Assembly: GCA_018257865.1 (NCBI GenBank)
Contig: JAEUBA010000043.1
Coordinates: 1 to 64,000 of the forward strand
Source of the DNA: Stereocaulon alpinum
Taxonomy: Eukaryota > Ascomycota > Lecanoromycetes > Lecanorales > Stereocaulaceae
DNA length: 64,000 nt
Direction of reading: 5' to 3'
Shown: positions 22,645 through 33,785 of the stretch, piece by piece
Numbering within the stretch: position 1 is the first letter of the stretch
Layout of the letters: every line of letters begins with the position of its first letter
Notes under the pieces: generated by a model
Told to the model about the DNA's origin: nothing
Databases searched by the model: none
What the model saw: the letters and a program-made list of their open reading frames with translations, nothing else
Made by a program: the position numbers and the translations under genes

Positions 22645-22854
22645 TATTGGTAGAACCTAGCTGCTAGCCTAGGTAGTACTGATTAGTAGGTAGCTTAATC
22701 CCCTATTACCTACCCCAGACAACCTGATTCGCAGGGTGTCTATTAGGCTTGGTAAACTGGGGATTGATTGAATCTAGCTAGCTAAGCTATGGTGTTTTAT
22801 CTAGGAGTTGGCGCCAAGCCGCTAGTTGCGGAGCGGAGCGACGTTATTCCGACA
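22645..22854 (-). repeat. Copia copy 1, right LTR
   Basis: 210 bp, pairing with 17439-17648. Only about three private transition changes, despite adjoining a fully RIP-mutated interior. Followed by the TATAC target duplication. Confidence 0.9.
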
Positions 22855-22859
22855 TATAC

Positions 22860-24010
22860 CTACCATCAAAGTCCTCGATGTAAGGAGTCGAATTCTTGTA
22901 GGTGCTAGACCATGTCAGTGAATGCCGAAGTTGGGATCAATGCCGAAACGAGGCCTTGGCATTTGCGTTCTCGCAAGTTCAATTCTTCCGCCTTGTCTTT
23001 TCTTCCTTGTACGATAGTGCTCCGTCAAATAGGGTCTAGATAGTCGATTGTACGCTGTTCAAGCATAGTCCCACTTGCTGCCCGTGACAAGAAGTGTATA
23101 ATCATCGTTGACAGGCCAAAGAAGTCATGAAATTGGATACTCGACCCAGTCATCCAAAGCCGGTGCCTTAACCGTAATTGGAAAAGGATCCACAAAGGCG
23201 GCATCAGGGCCGAATGATATCAGCGCTGACGACATTAGTTTCCAACAAGGAGGTGTTATCGAGGACCGGGATGTGCGAAAAGCAGGGACCAGAGCTGCAA
23301 CAAATGAGTCTGCGCATTCAAGAAATGACATTACGAAGGCCAGACAGGCGTTAGGGCAAGAAGGGAAATGCACGAGTAGACAATAATTTTGCACATGGTC
23401 ACCTAGCAACTGGTTGAGGAAGGGACATGTTCGCACAGGCGAACTTGTGTCTGTTAGCGATCAAGACGATACAAATATAGGCCTGCGTTAGAAGCCTTGA
23501 TTCGGACCTTAGTAGCGTGCCATAAGCCAAAGGTCTCCATTGCTAATCCATCATGTATGGTCAATCATGTTGCGCGTCTTAGTACTATAACAGAGATCTG
23601 GTGAGCTGACGATGACTTTGTCATGCATCACAGAGCTAAGATGGTGCTCCTAGTCCCAAAGTTCAACTAATGATTGAATGCAATAGCCACGTTTCAACAT
23701 TCATCCCAGACATGAGCTTGTCAAGGGTTAGCCTGCTTGTACGTAGACTGACAGCTTTTGCAGGAGAGCTTATTATCGTGCCTAGCGAAAGTGGCAGTAA
23801 TCCTGACAGCATGGTTACAGCTCAATACCCTGACTACCGAGGACAAAGTCGATGAACATGCCGCCAACCATTGAACTATAAGGGCTATGTTTCAGGACTT
23901 GGAAGACTTTCAGGGCAATCGTACTATAGGAATCTGCCGTTATCTTGGTAGAACTTCATACCAAATAAAAGCGTCGGCGCTGATATTTATTCATTGAGGT
24001 AAATATTTGT
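22860..24010. other. Gene-free spacer
   Basis: Normal base composition. Antiparallel frames of 92 and 103 codons at 23108-23436 overlap each other and neither shows a motif, signal peptide or splice context. Nothing else is supported. Confidence 0.5.
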
Positions 24011-24936
24011 TCAAGCTCCGAGGATGTTAGCAAGCTCCGCCAGTCCACAGTCCTCGGTGCCCTTTGTGCCATCTATGAAGAAGTCGACATCTTTACGGAC
24101 GGTGTTCATGTTCTCAGTCAAGTCTTCCGTGCTTCGTTGTATATATACTGTACTTATGCCCACCTTCTTAGCTGCTCTAAGGTCGTAGGCGTGTGCGGCG
24201 ATCATGATGGCCTCGGACGGGCTGACTTGGATCAACTCCAGAGCTTTCCGATATATTCCAGCGTCGGGCTGGAGCACGATCAGTCATATTTGACATAGAA
24301 GGTTGAGTCTCTTATCACAAACCTTTGTCTTTCCTAGTAGCTGAGAGGAGAAGAGTGTGTGGAAAGACAGACCTGAAGACTTGATGATATCAAGTTGCAA
24401 ACGAGTGGATCCGTTTGCAAGCACAACTCTGCTCAGGTCAGCAAGATAGCGTCTCTATACTGAGAAGCGTGTCTCTCACACAAAGTGCTTTTGCTTGAGT
24501 CTTTCAAGTGCATCAGCTACGTCAGGCCAGCCTCCATGATAGTCACAGCGTCAGTCCACGACATCTTGCTAAGTTATCGTCCTCTACAGAGCATACCCTT
24601 TTGCCGATGCCATGCCATCACAAGCTGATTCCGTACGCTATCATCCCATTGTGATGGCGTTACTCCTCGCTCAAGCAGCAGCCAATTCAACACCCTACGA
24701 TGCGTGACATCAATGTCTTCCAGAGGCTGGCCAGCTTGTCGTCGAGTGTCTATCTCCCTGAAGAAGCCAACGCGCCAATCTGACGCGAGTTGTGGCAGTG
24801 AGTCTGCCGAAAGAGCTGGGATGGGAGGCGCAGCTTGAAGAGCTAAAAGAACCGAGGAGTACCAGTCACAACATGTGCCTATGAGGTCGAAAATAAGAGC
24901 CTTGGGATTCGAAGGTCCCGGGACTGGGGCTGCCAT
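24011..24936 (-). CDS. HAD-superfamily type II (2-haloacid dehalogenase-like) hydrolase
   Basis: Four exons: 24936-24597, 24531-24480, 24428-24323, 24268-24011; introns of 65, 51 and 54 bp with GT-AG ends; 251 residues, normal for the family. Motif I is F-D17-L-I-G-T-x-x-D-W, with Asp17 the expected nucleophile. W-R-x-G-F-F-R gives the substrate-site Arg. Motif II is L-A-N-G-S-T. S-S-Q-L-L-G-K-x-K-P-D contains the motif III Lys, and A-A-H-A-Y-D-L-x-A-A with G-I-S-T-V-Y-I gives motif IV. Family members hydrolyse 2-haloacids or related small acids; the substrate here is unknown. The protein is cytosolic (no signal peptide) and all motifs are intact. Confidence 0.85.
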
Positions 24937-25769
24937 ACCTAGATAGCTTACAGACTGCGCTTACGATCGGGGGAGATGTGGACCGCCATATACTGTAAGG
25001 TCCATTTTTCTGGTGGACTTGGCATCTAGCCGGTCAACCGCCTATTCATAGGGCTGACGCCTAGAGAGCCTCTAGAGAAAGCATTAACACTCGTCGTTTA
25101 GGCGGCGAAGTTTGTCCCCAAAATTCATCATCCCGCGCGTGAATGACATCCTCCTAGGGGCGTCTTATGGGGCTCTCGGGCCAGCCCTAATTGTGGCCGG
25201 CTCAGCAGCGAACCTTCTAGTCATCTCGTCTCACATTGCACCAATAGCTGGCTCGTTATATCAAAGCGGAGAGGCTCACCCATCTCTTAGCTATAAGTCG
25301 GATCTCATGGTGGTGGGTAACGTGGAACATAAGCTACAGCCCTGATACGGCTATGATACCGGGGAGACACTTGTATTCAATGAAGACTTTAGTACAACAC
25401 CAGTCATTGGTTGTGGAATAAGCCTTGCTTGCCTCAATAATCGACACGGTCCAAATACTGTCCTAGCCATACACGGGGGATTTCTCCTGATATATCATTG
25501 CGGTCTACTCTATGCTTTCAACATCTTATCCCTCGTCTCTTCCGAGTTTGAAAGCTATGCTACCCTAACCCAGTCCTTACTTTAAAGTCGAAGAGTCGTT
25601 CTTAAGGCCTTTTGCTCCATATCAGACGCAACTGAGCCTTCCAATTTCACAACTTAATAAGCGGGACGCGGAGTAAGAGCCTTAAAGACGGTGCGCAGGT
25701 CGTCCTACGGCTTAAGATACTACCATGGCGACGGAACCTTCTCAGCTTTTCCCTTCTTGCAGCTGGAAG
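24937..25769. other. Spacer without supported gene
   Basis: A 77-codon plus frame at 25112-25345 includes a hydrophobic stretch but has no recognisable family or splice partner. The remainder shows scattered stops in all frames. Confidence 0.45.
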
Positions 25770-26374
25770 CTACCCTTCCCCAAGCAATGCAAGAGCGCTT
25801 TCGAAGGCTTGCACAACCTTGATGTAATGCTGACGTTTGGCCTCCAAGGCCTCTTCGGAGTTCTGGGTGAAAGCAATGCGTGTCCGAAGCCGTTTCGATG
25901 CTCTGTCCTCATCGTGCACAGAGATGGTTGAAGCCCATGCCTTGAAGATCTATCTCTCGTCAACGACCATCGTAAAGCAACATATCGATACTACCAACTC
26001 ACCTCACCCCATTCCCTCCACTCCTCCAAGATGCCATCTTCAATAGCCTTGAAAGCTTCCATGCGCTTGATAAACTGCGCCTCCAACTCAGCCCATTCAT
26101 ACTCCTCAAGCCTAACTTGAGGATCCATGGCCGGATTATCGATGTAGCTATTTCGCGCCGAGACTAAAGGCGACTCTTCGAATTGGTACCGGTTAACGCC
26201 ATTCTTGGGACTGTTGTCGCGGCTTGCCATGCTGGAATTAGCACCAGCTGTAATTTCTAAAGCGTTGACGGGTTTGCGCGCAGCTTGTTCGACGATGTGT
26301 AAGGGGTTTGACGAATTGATTTGCTGAGGCGGAGATCGAGTGCGCTGGATATTATTGGCGGGGCTTTGCAGCAT
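25770..26374 (-). CDS. Conserved small coiled-coil protein, function unknown
   Basis: Two exons, 26374-26003 and 25949-25770, with a 53-bp intron (donor GTGAGT, acceptor GATAG, phase 0); 183 residues. The first 70 residues are disordered and Ser/Pro/Asn-rich. From about 90 onward the sequence is strongly helical and charged, rich in Glu, Lys, Ala and aromatic residues (E-E-W-R-E-W then A-W-A-S-T-I), and reads like a coiled coil ending at L-L-G-E-G. Without the intron the frame would stop after three extra residues, cutting the helix short. No signal peptide or membrane segment. I do not recognise the family. Confidence 0.7.
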
Positions 26375-26842
26375 GCTTAATCAACAGAAAAGAAGGGGAG
26401 CTACTTGGGAGGAGAAGTCTGCGGCGATTGAAGATCACTCGGTGGGTGCAGTTGACACTTCAAGCTTGTTCAGAGTGAGTAGGGAATAGGAGGCAGGGGC
26501 AAGGAGCGTTCAAGGATTCGAGGCGGGGCGCCAAGCTGAGGCACGGGATTGGGGGGCGGCGGGTGCCTGAGACGGCTGGGGCACGGCAACTGTGAAACCG
26601 GTCCAGGCATCCCTCATACCGAATGTCCAGGTCTCAGATACACTTTTTCAGCTTGTTTGACACCCCTTTGGTTTGCGCCACCAGCTTCTCAGCAGGTCCA
26701 AATTGGGTGAGTGGTAAATAAATGTAATCATTCTCTTTAATAGTCTTGGAGGTTTAAGTCTAGAAGAATATCTTTCTGCGAGTGCTCTAACATGGCCCAT
26801 CGCCATCTCCTAGATCATCGTCATTGACCCATCAGCCATAGC
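26375..26842. other. Intergenic region between two minus-strand genes
   Basis: 468 bp. Holds the promoter of the coiled-coil gene (G-rich at 26500-26600) and the 3' region of the ECM11 gene. No ORF of note. Confidence 0.5.
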
Positions 26843-28204
26843 TCATGCCCTCGATTTAATCGGCTTCACAACAGCAGCTCCAGCACTCTTCAACCTGCCA
26901 AGCTCCAATTCGCAAACACCTCGTTTCTTCCTGACCCACTCCTCACGCTTCGCAATCTGTTCTTCCATTGCTTGCGCCGCCTTCCTCTTCTGCTGGCGCG
27001 CTTGCTTCAGCTTACCCATGACGTTTTGGAAGCTGTCCAGAAGAAGATCGCCACACTCCTCATATTGCTCAATACTTAAGGACGCGAAAAACCCTCTGGC
27101 GCGAATAGCCTTGTCTTTCTGGCTTCTGTCATTGAACACTTTGTGGAGTCGGTCGGAGAGAGGAAGATTGGGGTCCGGAAGATCGCGCTGAACGATTGTA
27201 TTGGAGGCATTTGGAATGTAGTCGAATGATTCATCCTTCAGCTTCTGATAGTCCATATCGGAGAGCTGATGGATGCTGTAATCAAGATCTCGTGAGCGCT
27301 TGCGTCCCTTGCCGTGACCTGCATCATTGACACTGTTCATTGAATCTGTGGGACTGCCATCGGGGCTACTAGCTACTTTCCGAGCAGCGTCACGACTCTG
27401 GTCGATTAGAGGTTGAGAGTCAAACTTACTCTGGTAATCCACATTAGTTGCAGCTACGCAACGGAAAATAGCAGCACTCACTGGAGATCGGACTGCATCC
27501 CTTGCTTGCGACGGTGATCGCTGGCGATCTCTTAGCTGCTGCGTAGCTCTTGACTCATCCGGGGCAGGCAATGGCTTCGAGGGGCCTTTGAGCGAGTCCT
27601 GCCGGGGCCTGTTCTTCCGATCTTTGGCGTAGCTGTCCCATAGATTTTGTTTATTATCTCCGTTATGATAAGCCCCGTTGTCTGTTACATCTGTTGCAGA
27701 CCTGCTGCGATGTCTGTGATGTGAAGGTTTGAAAGCTGAGTCGGTCTTCGTTTCGAGGGGCCTTATCGCCATATGCTTGTGTAATGCTGGTGACAATGCT
27801 GGCGACTCGTTCTCCTCATAGAAGGAAGACCTGCGATTCAGGTCTTCGTGATTTTGTCCCGTTCCAGCACTTGGATGCAAACTCATGTCTGTCTGAGTAC
27901 GAAGGGGTTGAGGGCGATATTGACCATTGTTGTCGAAGCTACTGTACATCGTATTGTCAAGACTTTGCTTGCGATGGAGAGGGTGCTGCTGTATATCGAC
28001 ATCGTTGAACTTAGAATGGAGCGGTCTAGGATCCAGATTTCTGACTGACAGCGACTCGTTCGCCATGGGTGGTGAAATTGAATAACCCATTGCTTGCATT
28101 TTTGCTTCGATCTTTCGCTGCGTCTCTTCTGGTTGACCAGAAATTGAATTGTCATCCTTCGCGGGGACTGCCCTTGTGTTGAAAAATTGCCGCACAGCAG
28201 CCAT
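26843..28204 (-). CDS. ecm11: ECM11-domain protein
   Basis: Intronless, 453 residues from ATG 28204. Residues 1-300 are low-complexity and polar (Ser/Asn/His/Arg/Gln), with clusters of S-P and R-S that look like kinase targets. The C-terminal ~140 residues match the ECM11 domain: an acidic D-L-D-Y motif, then Y-x-K-L-K-D-E-S-F-D, F-F-A-S-L-S-I-E-Q-Y-E-E-C-G-D and a long basic helix (Q-Q-K-R-K-A-A-Q) ending in Lys/Arg. In budding yeast Ecm11 with Gmc2 builds the central element of the synaptonemal complex; in filamentous fungi the role is mostly inferred from homology. Basic nuclear-type composition, no signal peptide. Confidence 0.75.
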   Translation of the reverse strand: MAAVRQFFNTRAVPAKDDNSISGQPEETQRKIEAKMQAMGYSISPPMANESLSVRNLDPRPLHSKFNDVDIQQHPLHRKQSLDNTMYSSFDNNGQYRPQPLRTQTDMSLHPSAGTGQNHEDLNRRSSFYEENESPALSPALHKHMAIRPLETKTDSAFKPSHHRHRSRSATDVTDNGAYHNGDNKQNLWDSYAKDRKNRPRQDSLKGPSKPLPAPDESRATQQLRDRQRSPSQARDAVRSPVSAAIFRCVAATNVDYQSKFDSQPLIDQSRDAARKVASSPDGSPTDSMNSVNDAGHGKGRKRSRDLDYSIHQLSDMDYQKLKDESFDYIPNASNTIVQRDLPDPNLPLSDRLHKVFNDRSQKDKAIRARGFFASLSIEQYEECGDLLLDSFQNVMGKLKQARQQKRKAAQAMEEQIAKREEWVRKKRGVCELELGRLKSAGAAVVKPIKSRA

Positions 28205-31200
28205 TTCGATGTAAATTGTATGTCGACCTAGCGATAAAGAATGTATGTTAACACAGCCAGCTGTATTGAGATGATAAGTGGTCTAGGACGGAACAAAATC
28301 AAGTAGAAAGGAAATTTATCAAAATAGAGGGGGGAGGGGCAACTAATATAGAACGTGGGTTGTGCAGGTTGGCGTTCTCGCTGGTGGTTGGTGTCTTCTG
28401 GCGGGTGGTGCCGCTTGAGTGAAGCGCTGTTGGGGGGGTTTTGGGGGGGTGGCCTTCCCAGATCGGCTGCTTCATAATCCAAGTTCCCGCAATTCGAAAC
28501 ATGGGGGGTCCGAGGTGGCATCCACAACTCGAGTGACCTTGTTGATTATTATTGTTGGAGGTGATCTTGTGCCGTGTGCTCACCTTCGTTCCTCTTGCGA
28601 CTATATCTCCGCGCCACGTTTTGCTTGAGTCAATCATCCCGTCAGCTGACAGTCCCGGACCTAATCCGCAGGTTATCAGCCTCCATAGCCTCCACAGCCT
28701 CGGTACCTCGCCATTGCGTGGCATGGAAATAGAATATTGATGTATGTTATAGGGGTATGGCGGCACGCCAAACAACATTTCCCGTGCCCGTTCAGCGCAT
28801 AATGCTTTCACCGAATAGGATAGCAGCTGTATCCCCGATGTAGCCATCTCGACAATGGAATAAAGTATTAAATGAGCGGAGCGGGACACGATGTGCTGGT
28901 TCCAGTAGCCCCTAAAGAACGACACAATTTGATAGCCGCTGATGGCCATGTAGTGTAAGACCAGACTTGAGTTCTACACATCGCCAAACGTATGGCTTCC
29001 ATCCATCTTGGTTGCCTTAAGAGTTGAATACAGCCTATGCACTCGTTATCGCCAGATCCTTACAAACTTAATGCCTCCACAATCTTCCGTGGCCGGTTTA
29101 TACCGAGCCACGAGTGATTGTTGTAGGCGTATTGTCGCTATGAACAGTAGTGATGTTGTGGCTCCGGTCTCGCGCTGGGATACTTTCCCTAGCTATCTTG
29201 TCTTTCATCGTATCAGGATGCTTGACGTTGTCCACGCACATTCCTCTTGCCACTTCATTTGAAGGCTCACTGCGTTATCAGACATGCTCAACTCAAGGTT
29301 GAGGCTCGTTGCTAGTGAGCGGAGAGTGTATATTCGCGATCATCCCTAGAGTTTTATGGCCTCCCACTTGCTCTACGTACTACTTGTATAACGATCGTAG
29401 AGTTGGAATGCACGCAGCGATGACACCGATCTGGACCTCGAAACGCCGCCAGACCCAATAAACAGTGCCATCATACGTTTAGTTGTTAGGTGATGCCTGG
29501 CTGTTCAGGACTGTACGGACCAAACAGCAAGTTCTAGTAATGAAGTCCGAGCACATCAGTTGCCACAGCCCGACCTTCATCTCGAAGTCGTTCTGAACGG
29601 GCCAAATACAATTGGTAGCGGTTCGGACGCAAAATCCCAGACCACAGGTATGATAGCCTGCGCAAGAACGATGCCCTCTCTGACGCCTTTCCTTATACAT
29701 ATTCACTGATTGTCCCTAGCTGCGTGTAGAGGCTCGCATTGACCAACCAAGATGTTTGTGAAAATGATTTTGGAAAAGCGGAGGAAGGCGATAGCGCATC
29801 AAAGCAGTCGCAGAAGCACTGTCGAGTATGCGCATCAGGAGTAGACCTGTAGAGACCTTGGCCAATATGAGAGTGGCGAGTGTCTGAAGCTATTCTCCGT
29901 ATGTGTGATTCCTAGACTCTTGAACGTAAGAAGGGAAGAGGTGGTATTCACGATTGCCGAAGCCATATTGCCCCTCAAGAATATCTAGCCTGGCACCTAT
30001 CGTCGTTCCCAACTACAACGATGTCAGCGAGTTGGAGACCATAGAGGGCTGAAGGACTGCACACCGCAGCCAGGATGATGCTGAAGCCGTCCCACCAGAA
30101 AGAGGGGACTACCCAACATACGGGGAGACAATGCGGAGACAGAGGAGTAGAGTGGTAAAAGCGAGAAACGATGTAGTCAGCCTACTGATAGCTGGAGCCT
30201 AATTCTTTCGTCCGCTGTGCCCGTAATGTATGCTGGCATTGTAGGAGATGTACTCATTGGTGAACCGTAACGTCGCTGCAATGAGAGTGTTGCTGTCCGC
30301 TGCTACTTGAAAACAAGGACTGAAAAGAAGCCTTTTGATCATGTGTCATACTGGAAAAGGGGGGACTTGTTGATTTGCCTGTACGACATGGTTTTGGTGC
30401 GGCGATGGTACAATCCAGTTGCAGGGCAGACAGCACTGCTAGTTGTAACTTATGGGCTTCGAAGCCCGGGAATTACAGCACAGCTTTTCGCTTGGCTCTG
30501 TTACCCTAATTTATCCCTGTACGTCATCGCGAAAAAAAGGTTTATGGTTTTCCGGCTGGGGTCCCCTAAGCTGACCCTGTAAACGAGCCCTGGAAGTTTT
30601 CTAGCAACCTCGGCAACTAAACAGGGGTCTCCTAGGACCATCCCGGGGCTCGCACTCCGGGACCCTTCTTGAGAAGTGTGCACACTTGTTTGGCGATAAC
30701 ATGCCCTGCAGGTTAATAATTTAGCTCCTGACTACCTCGTTGCCTCGCTGTCTCTCGCTGCCGTTACCTGCGGCCTACCATGCCTACGCATTTGGTTCTA
30801 CAGCAGATACTTTGTGTCTCTGTTCCAATGCTCGGTAAATATCTGGCCTCATGTTTGTTGCATCTGAGTAATCATTACGCAGAAACTGCAGGTCAGCTCT
30901 GCGGCGTCAGCGTAGCCATTGCACGGCTTCGATGCCCTAACGGACCACGTGAGCCTTCATGGAAGTATGCAGGGTACGACTACGTCGATGAGCGCGAAGA
31001 GCTTACCGAACTCTGTGGCGAGATGTCTGGTTTTCATTCATTGCCGGCCGCATCAAGGCTCAGGTACAGAAGAGCACCCTGCAGGCTTTTATATCTCAAC
31101 CTATGGGTCCAGTGGACAGCGGATCTCATTGAGGAAATGAAAGAACGTTGAGCGGTGCAATGCCTACCCAAGCCAGATGATCAGGACTTCAGGCTTCAAA

Positions 31201-31981
31201 GTGACTAGTTCCTTTATCAGGGACCCAAAAAGGTTCAGGGACCCCAGAAGACGGGCCCCCGGGTCACTATGTACAGTAATCCCCCGCAGATTAGGCGCTG
31301 ATCACGCTTGAAAGGCTCGCTTAGGGGACTCGCCCAGGCGGCCCCCGCCCGTAAATACATAAGCTTTTAATGCCCCTGACGAGTTCTTGAGTAAAGTTGG
31401 GGACCGCCCTCCTGATGGATTGCCACTCTCCAATATCAAAACTATCATACATGATGCGGATGACGTGGTCATTGCCAATGGCGCTGTCGTAAGTTCTTTT
31501 GAGTATCCTGCGAGCTGGGGCTCAATTTTCGACGTCACACGAAGGAGGATGTTGACGATGGTCTTCCGTTCCATGCAGTATGCTTGAGATCTTTATGAAA
31601 AGCCTGACAGCTTCGACTAGGCTACATAGACGTCAAAGGTCTTTGGAAATGGCTTTACGTACGTGGAGCGCAGACTTATATGCTAGACGTACTGATCACC
31701 GCGTCTCTGTCGCTAAAAGTAGACCATCACGCATTTTATGAACAGTTTCGTCGAGGATTCGCTGTCAAAGATGGATTGAAAAAACAGTGGTGCAATCATG
31801 AGCTTCATTGCGAGTACCTTGCCGCCAACGCTGTTGATTTGCCCAGCCTTCCGCATCTGCTTACTTCAGCGGGAATCACCGACTCCGAGGCTCCCTGCAC
31901 AGGGTTTGATTGGCCAATTGACTCTGGAAGTGTGTTGGAAAGAGACTCGAGTAATACCACCAATTGCATCTGAGGCTGTAG
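28205..31981. other. 3.8-kb gene-poor stretch
   Basis: No frame has recognisable protein motifs. A 216-codon minus frame (28299-28949) overlaps the ECM11 upstream region and G-runs at 28430-28450, and is unlike a real protein. G/C-rich homopolymer patches occur at 28430, 30350 and 31250. Short frames at 29008, 30307, 30780 and 31387 are probably random. The composition is not RIP-like, so this is old, unconstrained DNA. Confidence 0.5.
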
Positions 31982-32152
31982 ATGACTGATTTCAAGAAGC
32001 TGCCAGCAGAGCTTACTTGCATGATCATCAACTCGTTGCCTTCGAGAGACATCGCGAGGTTGAGGCTTGCCTCGCTGGCTGTCCGAAAACTTGCGATGAT
32101 GTTGTTCGAAAGGTTGCTAATAGAGGAGACGCCGTGGTTTTGTGAAGCCTGA
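31982..32152 (+). pseudogene. F-box domain relic
   Basis: A 56-codon frame encodes the start of an F-box: L-P-A-E-L near the N-terminus, then S-L-P-S-R-D-I-A-R-L-R-L-A-S, and E-E-T-P-W-F. It ends at a TGA at 32150-32152 that sits where related proteins continue with Arg (CGA to TGA fits). The same frame continues coding-like for 15 codons to a second stop. No downstream substrate-recognition region is present. Fungal F-box proteins recruit targets to SCF ubiquitin ligases; this copy is a fragment. Confidence 0.6.
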
Positions 32153-32581
32153 GACCTGTTCTCTGGCTCCCACAAGCCTGTATATAAGGCATGACCAGCG
32201 CCACTTTGACTTGGTAGCTGTCGTGCTCGACCCAGTGGTCCTGCTGACATTTGCGGCTTTCCTACATCTCACTTGCAGAATCCACTCTTAAGCCCGAGCA
32301 ACCTGGTCATCTTGGTTTATAGGCCAATGCGTTGATACGCGTGGCGGGGATACCCAGTGTAAACCTCGTACACGCATGCGCTTACTGTGCTTACTACCTA
32401 ACCAGGCTGACACATCTTCATCATCATCTCGATCCCTCTTAAATTCGAAAAACACATTAAACATATATAGCCACTATGCGAGCCTCCTATCAGACACTCT
32501 CAACCTTGCCCTCCCCCACACGAAACATACCACTTCTTCATTGGATACCCTGCAACACCGATCCACCAACCCCTATACACA
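32153..32581 (+). promoter_or_regulatory. Upstream region of the small secreted protein gene
   Basis: A TATA-like ACATATATAG lies at 32461-32470, about 115 bp before the ATG, followed by C/T-rich tracts typical of ascomycete transcription start regions (CTCCCCCACACG near 32510). No coding sequence beyond the tail of the F-box relic. Confidence 0.45.
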
Positions 32582-32815
32582 ATGCGTAACGCTATCTTTC
32601 TCGCTATCGCTGGTATGGCAGCGGTGGCTCTTGGTCAGACAACCGCCGCCACAACCTGCTCCCCCCGCAGCATCGCCGCTTGTCCTACGCCCTACGACCC
32701 ATGCTGCGCTTACATCTGCGATGAGGCCCAAGTGCCCTTTGCAGTTTGTCAACCAACCAATCAGACGGTGCTCGCCAGCTGCTCGCAATGCCCGTCGCCC
32801 ACGCCAACTTCATAG
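32582..32815 (+). CDS. Small secreted cysteine-rich protein (effector-like)
   Basis: Intronless, 77 residues. Residues 1-19 form a clear signal peptide (positive N-end, Ala/Leu/Ile core, A-L-G-Q cleavage). The mature ~58 residues hold eight cysteines at 26, 34, 41, 42, 46, 56, 67 and 70, including a C-C pair, suggesting four disulphides. One N-x-T site (N60-Q-T). The C-terminus is Pro/Ser/Thr. Small size, secretion and high cysteine content in a gene-poor subtelomere are the classical profile of fungal effectors or antimicrobial proteins; no homologue is recognised and activity is unknown. The frame is intact. Confidence 0.75.
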   Translation: MRNAIFLAIAGMAAVALGQTTAATTCSPRSIAACPTPYDPCCAYICDEAQVPFAVCQPTNQTVLASCSQCPSPTPTS

Positions 32816-33785
32816 AAACATGACGCGGCTAGGCTCTACAAATATGTGATTATGGACAGGGATAGGTTGGACAGGAATATGTGACAAGAACATTTCTCAC
32901 ATAACGTCTACTTGATATGGCGCTATTTTCGTTCAACGCTTGCTCTAGATGATTTGAGGCTCAGTTGGTGTATACAGTATCAGCTATATCATGAGCCAAT
33001 ATCTGTATAATCTCTACTCTCCTCTTCTCAATGACGCCGTACTCAATGACCCCACCATCAATCAAACGGCGCCTACGCCCACTCTACTACTACTTGTATC
33101 TACACTTTCGCCACTCCCTACCTATGTCGTAGGCGCCTCGCAAGCATGCTACTCCCCTACAATATACTTCCAGCACAGCTCCCGCTTTAGAAGCGTGAAC
33201 GAATTACACATGGCTTCAACAAGACTACCACAAGCCGTTGAAAATCCATAAATGTATGAACTTCAGATATAAGAGCAATTCCAGCGATCGCCGCCTGGGA
33301 ATGTAGCCGGCCTTTTCCAGGCGCCATCGCACCTCCAACACTGGAAGACTAGAAGAACGGATCCAAGCTCTCGAGCTGTCAAGCTCATTAACACGATCAA
33401 TCTTACCCCAGAACTAAATAGCGACATGAATCGGTATCTACTTGCTCAGAAAGTGTAGTGTCAACCAAGGGTACAAAGACTTACGACTGATAGTAAAGCT
33501 CAGCGTATCGTAAGGAGATCCCGGCCTCTGAGCATTCAGAATCAGATCGAGCTGCCAATGGAAGACCTCATATAAAATATATTCTGCGTACAAATGTCCA
33601 AGAAATAGATATCATCGTACATTGTCGGAGCTCCAGCGCGCCGGCTCGCATGAATTGCCCTTCCGACTTCCATCTGTCATTTATTATGCCAGAGAGGGGT
33701 ATTTCGCACTCTGAGTTATTGCCTTATGAATACATATCCACCAGAAAAAAATTCGAGACACCGAGGACAGACTTTGCCATGCTCG
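32816..33785. other. Spacer, no gene supported
   Basis: 970 bp, probably the 3' region of the small secreted protein followed by the 3' flank of the minus-strand secreted protein. Only short random frames. Confidence 0.5.

Larger units (their letters stand above)
17439..22854 (-). mobile_element. Complete Ty1/Copia LTR retrotransposon, RIP-mutated (copy 1)
   Basis: 5,416 bp bounded by 210-bp LTRs (17439-17648, 22645-22854), with inverted ends derived from TGTCGG...CCGACA and a perfect 5-bp target duplication TATAC (17434-17438 and 22855-22859). The coding strand is minus. Near 21206-21252 a Gag zinc-knuckle remnant is preserved (C-F-x-[C>Y]-K-K-E-G-C-W). Around 18690 the reverse transcriptase T-D-D-S-L-F motif is seen. 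At 18090-18200 the RNase H W-S-S-T-K motif followed by S-V-L-A-x-E-L is present, and near 17850 the RNase H tail N-x-A-D-A-I-T-K. This gag-to-RNase H order fits Copia. Numerous stop codons and near-absence of CpA/TpG show RIP inactivation. The insertion is structurally complete, so it was recent before RIP. Confidence 0.9.

Noticed and set aside
28299..28949. 216-codon minus-strand ORF upstream of the ECM11 gene
   Set aside because: Crosses G-runs and low-complexity sequence, has no motif, and overlaps the likely ECM11 promoter and 5' UTR.
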